A stretch of DNA of 61,205 bases. Origin: Armatimonadota bacterium (lineage in GTDB: Bacteria; Armatimonadota; Fimbriimonadia; Fimbriimonadales; ATM1). How positions within the stretch are numbered: position 1 is the first letter of the stretch; each line of letters begins with the position of its first letter. A model generated the notes under the pieces. The model saw nothing but the letters and a program-made list of their open reading frames with translations, made no database searches and was not told where the DNA came from. Of the stretch, positions 43,214-52,575 are shown one piece after another. The stretch spans positions 1 to 61,205 of the forward strand of contig JADFGT010000005.1 in NCBI GenBank assembly GCA_022567555.1. The letters run 5' to 3'. A program made the position numbers and the translations under genes.

Positions 43214-43720
43214 TCATAACCGCAACTGCATGTCATCCAGATTCGCCGACACCTCGACGACCTTCCACTTGCCTTCCGGAATGACGAACAGACGGCGCTC
43301 GACCTCGCGGCGAAACTCAACCGCTATCGGCGAGTCCATTCTCCAGGAATACCCTTGATACGTGAGGTCCGTCTTCAGGTTACACCGTACGATGGCCGTG
43401 TCGCCCTCGACCTCGGTCGTGATGTCACTAAACGTGAGTTCGCTGATGTCCGCATCGCGGATGAACCTCGCTATCATGCTCCTCGGGTTTTGGGCGATTT
43501 CGTCCGGCGCCGTCCGCAACTCAAAACTCTCGGAGAGTCTCTGCAAGACGCCCCCCGGCTTTCCGTCCAGACTCGCCTGCCGCATCTCCTCCATCGCTCG
43601 CCGCAGTTGCTCGTCGTCGCCCGGCTTGATCATCACGGCGACAACGTTGAAGCCGACCAGCAGAAAGACCGCGGCAATTCCGACGACAACGACCCAGAAT
43701 GATGCCGGCTTGTCACGCAT
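43214..43720 (-). CDS. Membrane-anchored hypothetical protein
   Basis: 168 residues. One N-terminal membrane helix (SFWVVVVGIAAVFLLVGFNVVAVM), then a soluble alpha+beta part like an NTF2/SnoaL-type domain in outline (LRRAMEEMRQASLDGKPGGVLQRLSESFEL, FIRDADISELTFSDITTEVEGDTAIVRCNLK, KWKVVEVSANL). No catalytic motif is seen. The ATG at 43720 overlaps the ribF stop by 8 bp, so it is translationally coupled to ribF. The longer upstream frame is antisense or overlapping to ribF and rejected. Confidence 0.75.
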   Translation of the reverse strand: MRDKPASFWVVVVGIAAVFLLVGFNVVAVMIKPGDDEQLRRAMEEMRQASLDGKPGGVLQRLSESFELRTAPDEIAQNPRSMIARFIRDADISELTFSDITTEVEGDTAIVRCNLKTDLTYQGYSWRMDSPIAVEFRREVERRLFVIPEGKWKVVEVSANLDDMQLRL

Positions 43721-44636
43721 TCGCAGCCTCCAACACGCGCCGGGCGTCCACAATGTCGCGGCGCATCTGCTCCGCGAGCGCCTCATGAGACGAGAACCGC
43801 TCCTCGTCGCGCAGGCGCTCCACGACCTCGAGAACGACCTCACGGCCGTAAAGGTTTGCCCCTCCGAAATCGAGCAGGTGCGCCTCGATGGCAAAGCCCG
43901 CGCCCTCGATAGTGGGCCGCACGCCGATCGAGACGGCAGCCTTGTACCGTCCGCACGGGGTCTGCGCGAAGCCCGCATAGATCCCGTGACCGGGGATCAC
44001 CTGATCGATTATCGGAACCAGGTTAATCGTGGGAACGTTCAGATCGCGGCCCAACCTGCGGCCCGGAACCACCAGTCCGGCCAGAGCATACGACGAGCCG
44101 AGGAGTTCGGCGGCTTCGCTCACACATCCGCCGGCGACGAGGCTGCGAATCTCCGTTGAACTCACGCCCCGTCCGCTCATCTCCTTTTGCTCCACTACTA
44201 TGGTGCGAATCCGCTCGCTGAGCCATCGAGCGTCGCCCGCTCTGTCCTTGCCGAACGCGAAGTCATGGCCCACCACTACCGTCCCGGCCTTGAGTGCGCC
44301 TCGCAGCACGTCCTGGAAGAACTGGACCGGGGACTGCGACGCAAACGGCCGGTCGAACGAAGCCACCACCGTTGCGTCAACGCCGAGGCCGGCTATCTTG
44401 GCGAGCCGAAGGTCGAGCGGAAGCAGAGCGCGCGGACACTTCTCCGGGTTTAGGAGCGCGAGCGGATGCCTGTCGAACGTGAGGACGACGCAAGGGCGGC
44501 CGTTTTCCCGGGCGTCCAGGCACGCTTCGCCGATGACCTCTTGGTGGCCCAAGTGGACGCCGTCGAACACGCCGATGGAAACCGTGCATTCCGGCCAATC
44601 TTTGCTCACACCGCCCAGCCCGAACAGCGTACGCAT
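43713..44636 (-). CDS. ribF: Bifunctional riboflavin kinase/FAD synthetase
   Basis: 307 residues. The N-terminal FMN adenylyltransferase has VSIGVFDGVHLGHQEVI, LTFDRHP, VVGHDFAFGKDRAGD and the SSTEIR segment; the C-terminal flavokinase has GRRLGRDLNVPTINL, GIYAGF, SIGVRPTIEG and EAHLLDF. It makes FMN and FAD from riboflavin, the cofactors used by ApbE and others. TAGACT lies 9 nt before the ATG with no Shine-Dalgarno, suggesting a leaderless message. Confidence 0.96.
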   Translation of the reverse strand: MRTLFGLGGVSKDWPECTVSIGVFDGVHLGHQEVIGEACLDARENGRPCVVLTFDRHPLALLNPEKCPRALLPLDLRLAKIAGLGVDATVVASFDRPFASQSPVQFFQDVLRGALKAGTVVVGHDFAFGKDRAGDARWLSERIRTIVVEQKEMSGRGVSSTEIRSLVAGGCVSEAAELLGSSYALAGLVVPGRRLGRDLNVPTINLVPIIDQVIPGHGIYAGFAQTPCGRYKAAVSIGVRPTIEGAGFAIEAHLLDFGGANLYGREVVLEVVERLRDEERFSSHEALAEQMRRDIVDARRVLEAANA

Positions 44637-44645
44637 TCGGGCCGG

Positions 44646-44651
44646 AGTCTA
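44646..44651 (-). promoter_or_regulatory. -10-like hexamer 9 nt before ribF
   Basis: TAGACT on the minus strand, 9 nt from the ATG at 44636. Confidence 0.5.
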
Positions 44652-44720
44652 CCCGCCGAGTCTTTCGCGGCAGGGCCGCTCGGCGGACCTCGGCACCGGC
44701 TACGTTTCCGCTCTGGTTCA

Positions 44721-44744
44721 CCCCTCCACCGTGGGGAGGGGGGG
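44721..44744. repeat. Short GC-rich palindromic element
   Basis: CCCCTCCAC and GTGGGGAGGGG form a near-perfect hairpin between ribF and uvrA; a relative of the palindromic family in this window. Confidence 0.55.
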
Positions 44745-44809
44745 ATACGACTGGCCGCGCGCCCGCGTGTCCCTTACACCTATCTCAGCGATCAGCACCC
44801 TCACCCTAA

Positions 44810-44832
44810 CCCTCCCCCATCGAGGGGGAGGG
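44810..44832. repeat. Palindromic element/possible terminator after uvrA
   Basis: A 9-bp perfect stem CCCTCCCCC/GGGGGAGGG with loop ATCGA, 16 bp beyond the uvrA stop. It belongs to the palindromic family and could also terminate uvrA. Confidence 0.7.
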
Positions 44833-44847
44833 CACGCGAAAGGCACG

Positions 44848-47739
44848 TCATCTGACGGCTGCTGCCTTCTTGCGGCGGGGTCGGGCGGGTTTGCCGTCGC
44901 GCGGACCGCCCGGCTCCAGCAGCGGCTTCAGATAGCGCCCCGTGTAACTCTTGGCGCACCGCACGATCTTCGACGGCGGCCCGGCGACGATGACCTCCCC
45001 GCCCTCGTCTCCCCCCTCCGGACCCAAATCAATGATCCAGTCGGCCGTCTTGATTACGTCCAGATTGTGTTCTATGACGATGACCGTGTTGCCCTGGTCA
45101 ACCAGGCGGTGCAACACGCCCAGCAGTTTGCGGATGTCCTCAAAATGCAGCCCGGTGGTCGGCTCGTCCAAGATATAGATCGTACTTCCGGTTGCGCGCT
45201 TGCTCAGTTCGGCGGACAATTTTATTCTCTGCGCTTCTCCGCCCGAAAGCGTCGTCGCAGGTTGGCCCATCTTAATATAGCCGAGGCCCACATCGTCCAT
45301 CGTCTGAAGTTTCCGAAAGATCTTCGGTATCGGCCTAAAGAAGTCGAGCGCTTCCGACAGGGTCATATCAAGCACGTCCGCAATGCTCTTTCCTTTATAT
45401 TTCATCTCGAGGGTTTCGCGGTTATAGCGCTTGCCTTTACACACCTCGCAAGGAACAAACACGTCCGGAAGAAACACCATCTCGATTTTTATGATGCCGT
45501 CGCCCCGGCATGCCTCACATCGTCCGCCTTTTACGTTGAACGAAAACCTTCCCGGTTTGTAACCGCGCATCTTGGCGTCGGGCGTCATTGCGAACAGTTG
45601 GCGAATCGCGTCGAACACTCCCGTGTATGTGGCCGGGTTGCTGCGCGGAGTGCGTCCGATGGGCGATTGGTCAATGTCCACTACTTTGTCGAAGTTCTCC
45701 AGCCCTTCTATCTCTTCATGCGGCGCCCACACGGTTCGCGTCCCGTACACCTCGTACATCAATCGAGGAAAGAGCGTGTCCTGGATAAGAGTTGACTTCC
45801 CGGAGCCGGACACGCCGGTCACGCAGACAAACGACTCAAGCGGAATGTCAACGTCTATGCTTTTCAGATTGTTGCCGCGCGCGCCCTTCAGGCGCACCCA
45901 CCGCTCGCCGGGCTTTCGGCGGATGAGCGGAAGTTCGATAACCCGCTTTCCCGTGAGATAGTCCGCGGTGAGGGTTCCGGATTTCAGGAACTTCGCCAAG
46001 GGCCCTTGCGCAACGACTTCACCGCCGTGCTCACCCGCGCCGGGACCCATATCAATGACCCAATCGGCGGAACGAATCGTCTCTTCGTCATGCTCCACGA
46101 CGATGACCGTGTTTCCCAGGTCCCGGAGCCGCTTCAAAGTGCCTATTAAGCGTCGGTTATCGCGCTGATGCAGGCCGATGCTTGGCTCGTCAAGGATATA
46201 TAAGACGCCCATCAGGCCGGAACCGATTTGCGTCGCGAGCCGGATGCGCTGTGCTTCGCCGCCCGCCAAGGTCCGCGCCGTGCGGTCGAGCGTCAGATAC
46301 CCAAGTCCGACTGCCTTTAGAAAACCGAGGCGCTCCGTTATCTCCCGAACGGCTCTCTGCCCGATGATCTGCTGGCGGCGCGTCAGGCGCTCTATGAGTC
46401 CTGAAAAGAACTCGAAGCAGTCATCTAAGCACAACTCAGTGATCTCAGAGATGTTCTTGCCCGCGATCGTTACGGCAAGCGACGCGCCCTTCAAGCGGCG
46501 ACCTTTGCAGTGCGGACATGGGCGCGTCGCCATGTATTGCTCTAAGTCTTGCCTAACCCAATCGCTCTCCGTCGCCTGATAACGCTTCCTCAGGATGCGC
46601 AGCACGCCTTCAAAGTGTGTGGTGAACCGCCTTACGCGGCCTCGGCCGTAGCGCATCTCGACGACTATCGGCTCATCAATCCCCTCAAAGAGGGCCTCTT
46701 TGTCCCGCTTACGGAGTTTCTTGAACGGAGCGTGCGAATCGAATCCGAGGTGACTCCCAAGCCCGTCTAAGACTTCCGGCCACCACTCTTTCAGTTCGCC
46801 GTTCTTGTGAACAAACGGCGCAATCGCTCCGCCGCGCACCGGCTTGCTCGCGTCCGGAACTACGAGTTCGCGGTCGAATTCGGTCTTCGTTCCCAGACCC
46901 TTGCACTCTTCGCACGCGCCGTAGGGCGAATTGAACGAGAACATGCGGGGTTCGATTTCGCCCAGCGAAATGCCGCAGTCCGGACATGAGAAATGCTCGC
47001 TGAACAGGCGCTCCTCGCCGTCCACCGCGCTGATGGTCACCAGACCGTCCCCCATCTTCAGCGCCGTTTCTATTGAGTCGGCCAGCCGCTGCTCTACGCC
47101 CTCCTTGAGGACAACGCGGTCCACCACGGCCTCGATCGTATGCCGCTTGTAACGGTCCATCGGGATGTCGTCCGTGACCTCATACATCCTGCCGTCCACG
47201 CGGACCCGCACGAAGCCCGCCTTCTGGATGCCCGCGATCTCGGTCTTGTAATAGCCCTTTCGGCCGCGCACCACGGGCGCCAGGACCTGGAGCCTGGCGC
47301 CCTCGCCGAACTCCAACGCCGCGTCCACGATCTGCTCCACCGTCTGGCGCTGGATCGGCTTGCCACAGCCCGGACAGTGTGGGACCCCCGCCCGCGCGAA
47401 CAGGATGCGCATGTAGTCGTACACTTCGGTGACGGTGCCGACGGTCGAGCGAGGGTTGCGGCCGGCCGACTTCTGGTCAATGCTGACTGCCGGAGAGAGG
47501 CCCTCGATGTAGTCCACGTCGGGCTTGTTCATCTGCCCCAAGAACTGCCGAGCATAGGCCGAAAGCGACTCCACGTAGCGGCGCTGCCCTTCCGCGTAGA
47601 TCGTGTCGAACGCGAGCGAGGACTTGCCGGACCCGCTGAGCCCCGTAATGACGACCATTTTGTCGCGGGGAATCTCCAGGTGCAGGTTCCGCAAGTTGTG
47701 CTCGCGCGCGCCGTGGATGACGATCTTTTCTTGGGGCAT
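44848..47739 (-). CDS. uvrA: Excinuclease ABC subunit A
   Basis: 963 residues, the normal length. Two ABC-type ATPase halves: Walker [10 protein letters not shown] near residue 33 and GVSGSGKST near residue 650, signature [13 protein letters not shown] and [12 protein letters not shown], and zinc fingers with CPDCG/CEECKG and [18 protein letters not shown]. The UvrB- and DNA-binding insertion regions are present ([18 protein letters not shown]). It finds bulky DNA lesions for nucleotide excision repair. ATG 47739 is the family start ([18 protein letters not shown]); TAGAAT 10 nt upstream and no Shine-Dalgarno suggest a leaderless or very short leader. Confidence 0.98.
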   Translation of the reverse strand: MPQEKIVIHGAREHNLRNLHLEIPRDKMVVITGLSGSGKSSLAFDTIYAEGQRRYVESLSAYARQFLGQMNKPDVDYIEGLSPAVSIDQKSAGRNPRSTVGTVTEVYDYMRILFARAGVPHCPGCGKPIQRQTVEQIVDAALEFGEGARLQVLAPVVRGRKGYYKTEIAGIQKAGFVRVRVDGRMYEVTDDIPMDRYKRHTIEAVVDRVVLKEGVEQRLADSIETALKMGDGLVTISAVDGEERLFSEHFSCPDCGISLGEIEPRMFSFNSPYGACEECKGLGTKTEFDRELVVPDASKPVRGGAIAPFVHKNGELKEWWPEVLDGLGSHLGFDSHAPFKKLRKRDKEALFEGIDEPIVVEMRYGRGRVRRFTTHFEGVLRILRKRYQATESDWVRQDLEQYMATRPCPHCKGRRLKGASLAVTIAGKNISEITELCLDDCFEFFSGLIERLTRRQQIIGQRAVREITERLGFLKAVGLGYLTLDRTARTLAGGEAQRIRLATQIGSGLMGVLYILDEPSIGLHQRDNRRLIGTLKRLRDLGNTVIVVEHDEETIRSADWVIDMGPGAGEHGGEVVAQGPLAKFLKSGTLTADYLTGKRVIELPLIRRKPGERWVRLKGARGNNLKSIDVDIPLESFVCVTGVSGSGKSTLIQDTLFPRLMYEVYGTRTVWAPHEEIEGLENFDKVVDIDQSPIGRTPRSNPATYTGVFDAIRQLFAMTPDAKMRGYKPGRFSFNVKGGRCEACRGDGIIKIEMVFLPDVFVPCEVCKGKRYNRETLEMKYKGKSIADVLDMTLSEALDFFRPIPKIFRKLQTMDDVGLGYIKMGQPATTLSGGEAQRIKLSAELSKRATGSTIYILDEPTTGLHFEDIRKLLGVLHRLVDQGNTVIVIEHNLDVIKTADWIIDLGPEGGDEGGEVIVAGPPSKIVRCAKSYTGRYLKPLLEPGGPRDGKPARPRRKKAAAVR

Positions 47740-47749
47740 TGCCGGCCGG

Positions 47750-47755
47750 ATTCTA
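47750..47755 (-). promoter_or_regulatory. -10-like hexamer 10 nt before uvrA
   Basis: TAGAAT on the minus strand with 10 nt to the ATG at 47739. The site also lies where a LexA-type operator could act, but no such operator is recognisable. Confidence 0.5.
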
Positions 47756-47856
47756 CCGGATGGGACGTAGACGAACAACCACCCTCTCCGAAACACGCAG
47801 CGAGTGCCGCGAACCGTTTGGCCGGTCAGCGCGTCGAAACCAACGGAGGACCAGAC

Positions 47857-48309
47857 ATGCTGATTTGCGCCGTAGCCGCCGCCGCCCTTGCGCTTCCACT
47901 CGCGGCCCCGGGGACCCAGGCGAAGCCGCCCAAAGGCTTCACACGCCTCGAATGGAAAAAGCCAAAGGAGTTGGTGAAAGCCAAGCAGTTGGACTTCGCC
48001 TACGTTAAGGTGAAGGTTCCCGGCGTCGAGCGGGAGGTCTGGATGACGGTCGGAACCTACAAACGAAACACCCGGCGATGGACAGTCACCTTCGACTTCA
48101 CCTTCAATAACAACATGGACGACGACACTTCAATTCTCACGGGTGAGCCTGTTTCCGCCAGACGCGGAGTCCGGCGCTATGCAAAAGGGACGTTTGAAGT
48201 GCAGGGCAAGAAGATAAAGTTGAAAATAGAATTGAGGGACGACATCTTGGGGGCGGCCGCCGAAATCGAAGACGCCCGGATGATCTCGGTGAAGATAAGT
48301 AAGGGCTGA
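47857..48309 (+). CDS. Small exported protein of unknown function
   Basis: 150 residues. Signal peptide ([22 protein letters not shown]), then an all-beta basic domain ([74 protein letters not shown]). Not recognised. GGAGG eight nt before the ATG gives a firm start. It is divergent from uvrA and convergent with the next gene, ending 13 bp from it. The longer open frame upstream is antisense to uvrA and rejected. Confidence 0.72.
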   Translation: MLICAVAAAALALPLAAPGTQAKPPKGFTRLEWKKPKELVKAKQLDFAYVKVKVPGVEREVWMTVGTYKRNTRRWTVTFDFTFNNNMDDDTSILTGEPVSARRGVRRYAKGTFEVQGKKIKLKIELRDDILGAAAEIEDARMISVKISKG

Positions 48310-48322
48310 ACGCCCACGCCCC

Positions 48323-48937
48323 TTACGCGGCACGGAAACGGCGAAGAACGATCGTAACGCGGCCGGCGGGCATGTCGGTTTCCACGCGAACCCAACCGAC
48401 ACCTTTCACAAACCAGTACCGTTTGACGAGTTCCGCGACGCCGTCCTCGCCTGTTATTCGCATGTGCACTTGCACCCTCACGGCATCGAAGCGGCCCGCA
48501 GGTGTTTTCAAGGACTCCGGCTGCAAGACGTAAACGTCCGCCTCTGCACTGGCTGTTCCCGCCAGCGACGTCACCGTGCCGCTCCATTTCCAAGAGTCGC
48601 CGGCGCGCGCGCCCGCCCGCAGAATCGGCAGGCCGGGGCTCAGGCGTCCCTGCGGGCCTGCTACGCGCGTGATTTCGTCGCCGGACACGAGCAGCCGCTC
48701 CGCGCCGACGACGGCGTCGTCCCCCATCTTGGCGCGAGTGCGGACTGATACCTCCCATCCGTTCTTCACGGCGCGAGATTCGGTTATCCATTGCGTCAGT
48801 TCGCCAGAACCGCCCGCAGCCCGGAGGTCATAGGTCCACTCCGTGCCCTCGCTCACCGGAAAGTAGGGCGTCGTGTCCGAGCCCGGAACGGCGCCCGCGG
48901 AGAGCAGGATGAAGGCGCTGAATGCGAAGATGAGCAT
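48323..48937 (-). CDS. Exported hypothetical protein (DUF3108-like outline)
   Basis: 204 residues with a signal peptide. Strand-rich body: YFPVSEGTEWTYDLRAAGG, GDEITRVAG, WKWSGTVTSLAGTASAEADVYVLQPESLKTPAGRFDAVRVQVHMRI and a final KRYWFVKGVGWVRVETDMPAGRVTIVLRRF. The WxYD...GVG-V pattern resembles exported proteins related to DUF3108, but I would not assign the family firmly. ATG 48937 is used; a GTG at 48949 is in frame. Confidence 0.75.
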   Translation of the reverse strand: MLIFAFSAFILLSAGAVPGSDTTPYFPVSEGTEWTYDLRAAGGSGELTQWITESRAVKNGWEVSVRTRAKMGDDAVVGAERLLVSGDEITRVAGPQGRLSPGLPILRAGARAGDSWKWSGTVTSLAGTASAEADVYVLQPESLKTPAGRFDAVRVQVHMRITGEDGVAELVKRYWFVKGVGWVRVETDMPAGRVTIVLRRFRAA

Positions 48938-49020
48938 GGTGGGTCCCACGCTTGATCATCGGGCGGCGGCCCGCCCTCCTCCACTGCGGCCGGCGGGTTG
49001 CTCCGGCGGGCGCGGTGATC

Positions 49021-49230
49021 TCACGCTCCGGCACGGAGGGCGAGGCCGAAAAACAGCACCAGAACGAACAGAAACCCGACGCTTCCCAAGCATCCGCATC
49101 CTCGGCACCCGTCTCCCCAGCCGGAACGCTCCCTCCCCGGCGGCGGGACGTCCGGCTGCGCGGTCGCTCGCTTGGCCTCACGCGTCGGTTTGGGGGGCGC
49201 GGCGACTCCGCCTCTATCCGGCTCTTTCAT
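49021..49230 (-). CDS. Small Cys/Gly motif membrane protein (tentative)
   Basis: 69 residues. A charged, proline-rich N-terminus is followed by GDGCRGCGCLG and one membrane helix (SVGFLFVLVLFFGLALRAG). The pattern of a few Cys/Gly residues abutting a single helix is seen in small bacterial membrane proteins, but there is no family match from memory and no clear Shine-Dalgarno (ATG 49230 after GACTTGAAG). It occupies the gap between the two genes around it on the same strand as mqnE. Confidence 0.45.
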   Translation of the reverse strand: MKEPDRGGVAAPPKPTREAKRATAQPDVPPPGRERSGWGDGCRGCGCLGSVGFLFVLVLFFGLALRAGA

Positions 49231-49274
49231 CTTCAAGTCTCGTGGACTCCTGCGGCGGCACGGCGCCGGGCGGG

Positions 49275-50432
49275 TCAGGCCTGCCCGGCAACGGGGAGTG
49301 GGATGAGTTCACGCTTCTTCGGCTCCTCATCGGCGCGCACGATCTCGTTGTAATGGCTGTCGCGCTCCACGGGGACGCGCCCAGCCTCCTCTATCATGTG
49401 GCGCATATTCGCAACCGTCAGCGTCTGCGCCTTTGTCCGTGGCGCGTCATCGGCGTAAGTGATCTCGTATTCGAGCACGGTTCCATCACAATCGTCAGCT
49501 CCATACCAGAGGGCAATCTGCGTAACGGCCGCACTGTTCATTATCCAGAAACTCTTTATGTGGTCGAAATTGTCCAGCATGAGCCGACAGACGGCGATGT
49601 TGCGCAGGTCGCAGTCGCCGCTCGGATGCGGAACCTCTTCGAGGTCGGTTCCTTCCGGATGGAAGGAGAGCGGCGTCATGCAGAGAAAATGCTTGGTCTC
49701 ATCCTGTAGTTCGCGCATCTGGACGAGATGGTCCACTCGTTCTCCAACCGTTTCGATGTGACCGTAGAGCAGCGTGGCGTATTGGGTCAGGCCGAGTTTC
49801 GCGGCGGCGCGGGCGATCTCTTTCCACTCATCGCCGCCAATCTTGCGATCGAACAACTCCATGTGCACGCGCGGCGACAGCACCTCGATCCCCCCCCCGG
49901 GGAGAGCGTCGAGGCCGGCCGCCATCAGGTCTTTCAGTGCGCCCTCGACAGTGGTCTTCCCCACGCGTGCAATCTCTACTATCTCTACGGCCGTAAACGC
50001 TTTCACGTGGACCTCAGGGCGCTCATCCTTCACTGCCCGGACGAGGTCCATGTAATACTCATAGGGCAGGCGCGGGTTGATTCCGCCGACCATGTGCACC
50101 TCGGTGATCGGCATCTGCTTATAGCGCCGAAGCGCCTGCCGCACCTCGTCCAAACTCATCTCATAGGGGTCCGGACCGCCCTTCTTCGCATAAAACGAGC
50201 AGAACTTGCAGAACTTGTTGCAGATGTTCGTGTAGTTGATATGCTGGTTTCGCACCCAATAGGCCCTGGCGCCGTGCTTCCGCTCTCTAACGAGGTTCGC
50301 CATGTATCCCACTGCGGTGAGGTCCGGCGTCTCGTAGAGCCGCACGCCGTCCTCGAAGGTCAGCCGCTCGCCTGCCTCGACCTTCTCACAGATGTCCAGG
50401 AGACCGGAGCCCACTATCTTTTCAGCGTTCAC
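49275..50432 (-). CDS. mqnE: Aminofutalosine synthase (radical SAM, menaquinone biosynthesis)
   Basis: 385 residues. Radical SAM motif CNKFCKFC in NYTNICNKFCKFCSFYAKKG, then EVHMVGGINPRLPYEYYMDLVRAVK, KAFTAVEIVEIARV, GLDALPGGGIEVLSPRV, TLLYGHIETVGERVDHLVQMRELQDETKHFLCMTPLSFHPEGT, RLMLDNFDHIKSFWIM and GADDCDGTVLEYEI, in the order of MqnE. It makes aminodeoxyfutalosine from the MqnA product, so the host makes menaquinone by the futalosine route. The start is GTG at 50432; TAAACT lies 9 nt upstream and no Shine-Dalgarno is evident. MqnC is the closest alternative, but the PGGGIE and AFTAVEI motifs favour MqnE. Confidence 0.93.
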   Translation of the reverse strand: MNAEKIVGSGLLDICEKVEAGERLTFEDGVRLYETPDLTAVGYMANLVRERKHGARAYWVRNQHINYTNICNKFCKFCSFYAKKGGPDPYEMSLDEVRQALRRYKQMPITEVHMVGGINPRLPYEYYMDLVRAVKDERPEVHVKAFTAVEIVEIARVGKTTVEGALKDLMAAGLDALPGGGIEVLSPRVHMELFDRKIGGDEWKEIARAAAKLGLTQYATLLYGHIETVGERVDHLVQMRELQDETKHFLCMTPLSFHPEGTDLEEVPHPSGDCDLRNIAVCRLMLDNFDHIKSFWIMNSAAVTQIALWYGADDCDGTVLEYEITYADDAPRTKAQTLTVANMRHMIEEAGRVPVERDSHYNEIVRADEEPKKRELIPLPVAGQA

Positions 50433-50441
50433 TGAAACCTC

Positions 50442-50447
50442 AGTTTA
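50442..50447 (-). promoter_or_regulatory. -10-like hexamer 9 nt before mqnE
   Basis: TAAACT on the minus strand with 9 nt to the GTG start. Confidence 0.45.
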
Positions 50448-50456
50448 CACCAGCAA

Positions 50457-50503
50457 CCCCCTCCCCGTTTCGCTCCAGCGAAAGGGTGAGGGCCGGGGAG
50501 GGG
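50457..50503. repeat. GC-rich palindromic element, copy 2
   Basis: CCCCCTCCCCGTTTCGCT, then AGCGAAAGGGTGAGGGCCGGGGAGGGG. Nearly the same unit as at 51549-51595, here intergenic. Confidence 0.8.
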
Positions 50504-50590
50504 CGGTTCGGTCTCAAAGAACGTGAACGGCTGGAGGCTCCACCACCCTCATCGCCCGGCCGGCGGTAGACTCGCTCCGGGACTTACGCG

Positions 50591-50992
50591 ATGGCCGTTA
50601 GCACAAAGAAGGCGCTTGGGGCAATTGCCGCCGTTCTCGGCTTGGCAATGCTGGTCGGCTTCGTCGGGGCGCTGGCGATCTTCGGGCCCGGCTCAGGCTA
50701 CCTCTTCCAGTTCCTCCTCGGCGCTGCGGCGTCGGCCGGCCTCATGTTCGTTGGAATGAAGGCCGCGTGCACGAAGGGGCAAGCCCGGCTGTCGCGCGAC
50801 GTTCTTTACTCGGCGACTTGGGCGGTGATCGCATTCATGTGGTTCGATCGCGCCAACGGCTGGACCGTCGGCTCACTTGGCAACGGTCCGCTCGTATGGA
50901 CAATCGGCTGGGGACTCCTAACTGCCCGCTATCTCTATGTGCGGTCACGGAGCCGCCTCTGGAACCCGCCCGACGAGTCGTACGGCACATGA
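50591..50992 (+). CDS. Small integral membrane protein of unknown function
   Basis: 133 residues with four predicted membrane segments (AIAAVLGLAMLVGFVGALAIF, YLFQFLLGAAASAGLMFVGM, VLYSATWAVIAFMWF, LVWTIGWGLLTARYLYV). No recognised motif. A weak start context (no Shine-Dalgarno). It lies 99 bp upstream of the alpha/beta hydrolase on the same strand. Confidence 0.68.
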   Translation: MAVSTKKALGAIAAVLGLAMLVGFVGALAIFGPGSGYLFQFLLGAAASAGLMFVGMKAACTKGQARLSRDVLYSATWAVIAFMWFDRANGWTVGSLGNGPLVWTIGWGLLTARYLYVRSRSRLWNPPDESYGT

Positions 50993-51078
50993 CTCAATCG
51001 CCGTGCCCCGTGCTCGCAGACGGGCAGGCGACCTTCCGAAGACGAACCAAACTAATCATACGGCATCAATCGAAGAGA

Positions 51079-51084
51079 TACAAT
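51079..51084 (+). promoter_or_regulatory. -10-like hexamer 7 nt before the alpha/beta hydrolase
   Basis: GAGATACAAT; the TACAAT ends 7 nt before the ATG at 51092, with no Shine-Dalgarno. The same GA(T/G)ACAAT context precedes glyA and tRNA-Thr. Confidence 0.55.
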
Positions 51085-51091
51085 CCCACAC

Positions 51092-51892
51092 ATGGCCACC
51101 AAGGTCGAATTCGAAGGCGCAACCGGCGCTCGCCTGTCCGCCCTCCTGGACCTCCCTGACGGCGATATCAAGGGCTTCGGCCTATTCGCACACTGCTTCA
51201 CTTGCTCCAAGAACTACCGCGTGATCCACGTCATCGCCAAGCAGTTGGCGAAGGAAGGCATCGCGCTTCTAAGGTTCGACTTCACCGGTTTGGGCGAGAG
51301 CGGGGGCGAGTTCGCAGATACGACGTTTGCAACCAACACCCGGGACCTGGTCGCGGCGGCGAACTTCTTGGCGACCGAATATGAGGCGCCCAAACTGCTG
51401 GCCGGGCACAGCCTGGGCGGCGCGGCCGTGCTGAACGCAGCGCACATGGTCCCCAGCGCGAAGGCGGTGGCGGTCATCGGCGCGCCCTGCTCGCCAGAGC
51501 ACGTCATACGAAACCTGATAGGCCCGGCACTCCTGTCGGGCGGGGACTCCCCCTCCCCGTTTCGCTCCGACGAAACGGGGAGGGCCGGGGAGGGACATCT
51601 GGAGGTCTCCATCGGCGGCCGGCCGTTCAGAATCAGCCGGGAGTTCATTGACGACCTGGACCAGCACGATATGGAGCAGCGTATCGCCAATCTCGGCCGC
51701 CCCCTGATGGTGTTCCACTCGCCTGTGGACACGATTGTGGGGGTCGAAAACGCGGCGTGCATCTTCGAAGCCGCCCGCCACCCCAAGTCGTTCGTCTCGC
51801 TGGACACCGCCGACCACCTGGTCTCGGACGCCCGCGACGCCGAGTTCCTGGGGCACGTGCTGTCGGCGTGGGCGGGGTATTACTTGCGTTGA
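51092..51892 (+). CDS. Alpha/beta hydrolase of the OsmC-partner type, with an in-frame palindromic insertion
   Basis: 266 residues. GFGLFAHCFTCSKNYRVIHVIAKQLAKEGIALLRFDFTGLGESGGEF is the signature of the hydrolase that occurs alone or fused to OsmC. Nucleophile Ser is in GHSLGG (residue about 112), the acid in SPVDTIVG and the His in TADHLVS. Between the GAPCSPEHV segment and VSIGGRPF, residues DSPSPFRSDETGRAGEG are encoded by a 47-bp palindromic repeat (51549-51595) also present in intergenic DNA. The frame is kept, so the enzyme is probably tolerating the insert in a surface loop near the cap region. Confidence 0.92.
   Translation: MATKVEFEGATGARLSALLDLPDGDIKGFGLFAHCFTCSKNYRVIHVIAKQLAKEGIALLRFDFTGLGESGGEFADTTFATNTRDLVAAANFLATEYEAPKLLAGHSLGGAAVLNAAHMVPSAKAVAVIGAPCSPEHVIRNLIGPALLSGGDSPSPFRSDETGRAGEGHLEVSIGGRPFRISREFIDDLDQHDMEQRIANLGRPLMVFHSPVDTIVGVENAACIFEAARHPKSFVSLDTADHLVSDARDAEFLGHVLSAWAGYYLR
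51549..51595. repeat. GC-rich palindromic element, copy 3, inside a coding gene
   Basis: CCCCTCCCCGTTTCGCTC, GACGAAACGGGGAGGG, CCGGGGAGGGA. Same family as 21595-21640 and 50457-50503, but read in frame within the alpha/beta hydrolase. Confidence 0.85.
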
Positions 51893-52575
51893 TGGCCAGA
51901 CCAGGTGACATCCTTGGTTTCAGCGAAATGTGCAACATCGAGGGGAAGATGTTGCAGCATGGAATGCATTTTCGCAGTGGCAGAGGCCACTCAGTCCTCC
52001 TAATGTCCAGGCGCAAGGGAGCGCCCTACCCGGACCGCCTCAGCAACGATGGCAGGACCCTGTTTTACGTGGGTCACGATGCATACGGCCATCCGCAGAA
52101 GCGCGAGGCGGATCAACCCCTGATAACATAGAGCGGTAATCTCACTCAGAATGGACTCTTCTTCAACGCGGCGCAACTTGCGCGGCAAGGCAAAGTGCCA
52201 GAGATAGTCCGAGTCTATGAGAAAATGAGGCAGGGGATCTGGACTTTCGTAGGCCTGTTTCGACTCGTGGGCGCGAGGTTCGAGAATGATGCCACAAGGA
52301 ACATCTGCGTGTTCGAGCTCAGCCTGACGACGGAGGCCCGCGTTGGTGGGGCAAGGCCAAGCCAAACATCCTCGCCTGGACGCCTCGTCCCAACTCTTGT
52401 AAAGGTCGCCGTGTGGAAGCGCGACAAAGGCCGGTGCGTTCGCTGTGGAACGTCGGACGACCTCCATTTCGATCACATCATCCCCTACTCCAAAGGCGGC
52501 TCCAGTACGAATCCAGACAATATTCAGATCCTGTGTGAAAAGCACAACATCGAGAAATCAGGTCGGATTGTCTAA
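51892..52575 (+). pseudogene. HNH endonuclease gene with SRA/YDG-like N-terminus, interrupted by one in-frame TAG
   Basis: The frame opens at ATG 51892, overlapping the hydrolase stop as TGATG, and closes at 52575, with a single TAG at 52129-52131. The two parts join smoothly: RGHSVLLMSRRKGAPYPDR, LFYVGHDAYG, ADQPLIT then GNLTQNGLFFNAAQ, VRVYEKMRQGIWTFVG and FRLVGARFE, as in restriction-like proteins with an SRA/YDG-type domain. The C-terminal HNH domain is intact: CVRCGTSDDLHFDHIIPYSKGG and NPDNIQILCEKHN. The intact ancestor would be about 227 residues and probably cleaved modified or foreign DNA. Downstream restart at 52195 could still make the HNH half. A sequencing error is the alternative. 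Confidence 0.82.

Noticed and set aside
47140-47856. N-terminal extension of the small exported protein into uvrA
   Set aside because: It is antisense to uvrA, and a signal peptide with a strong Shine-Dalgarno begins at 47857.
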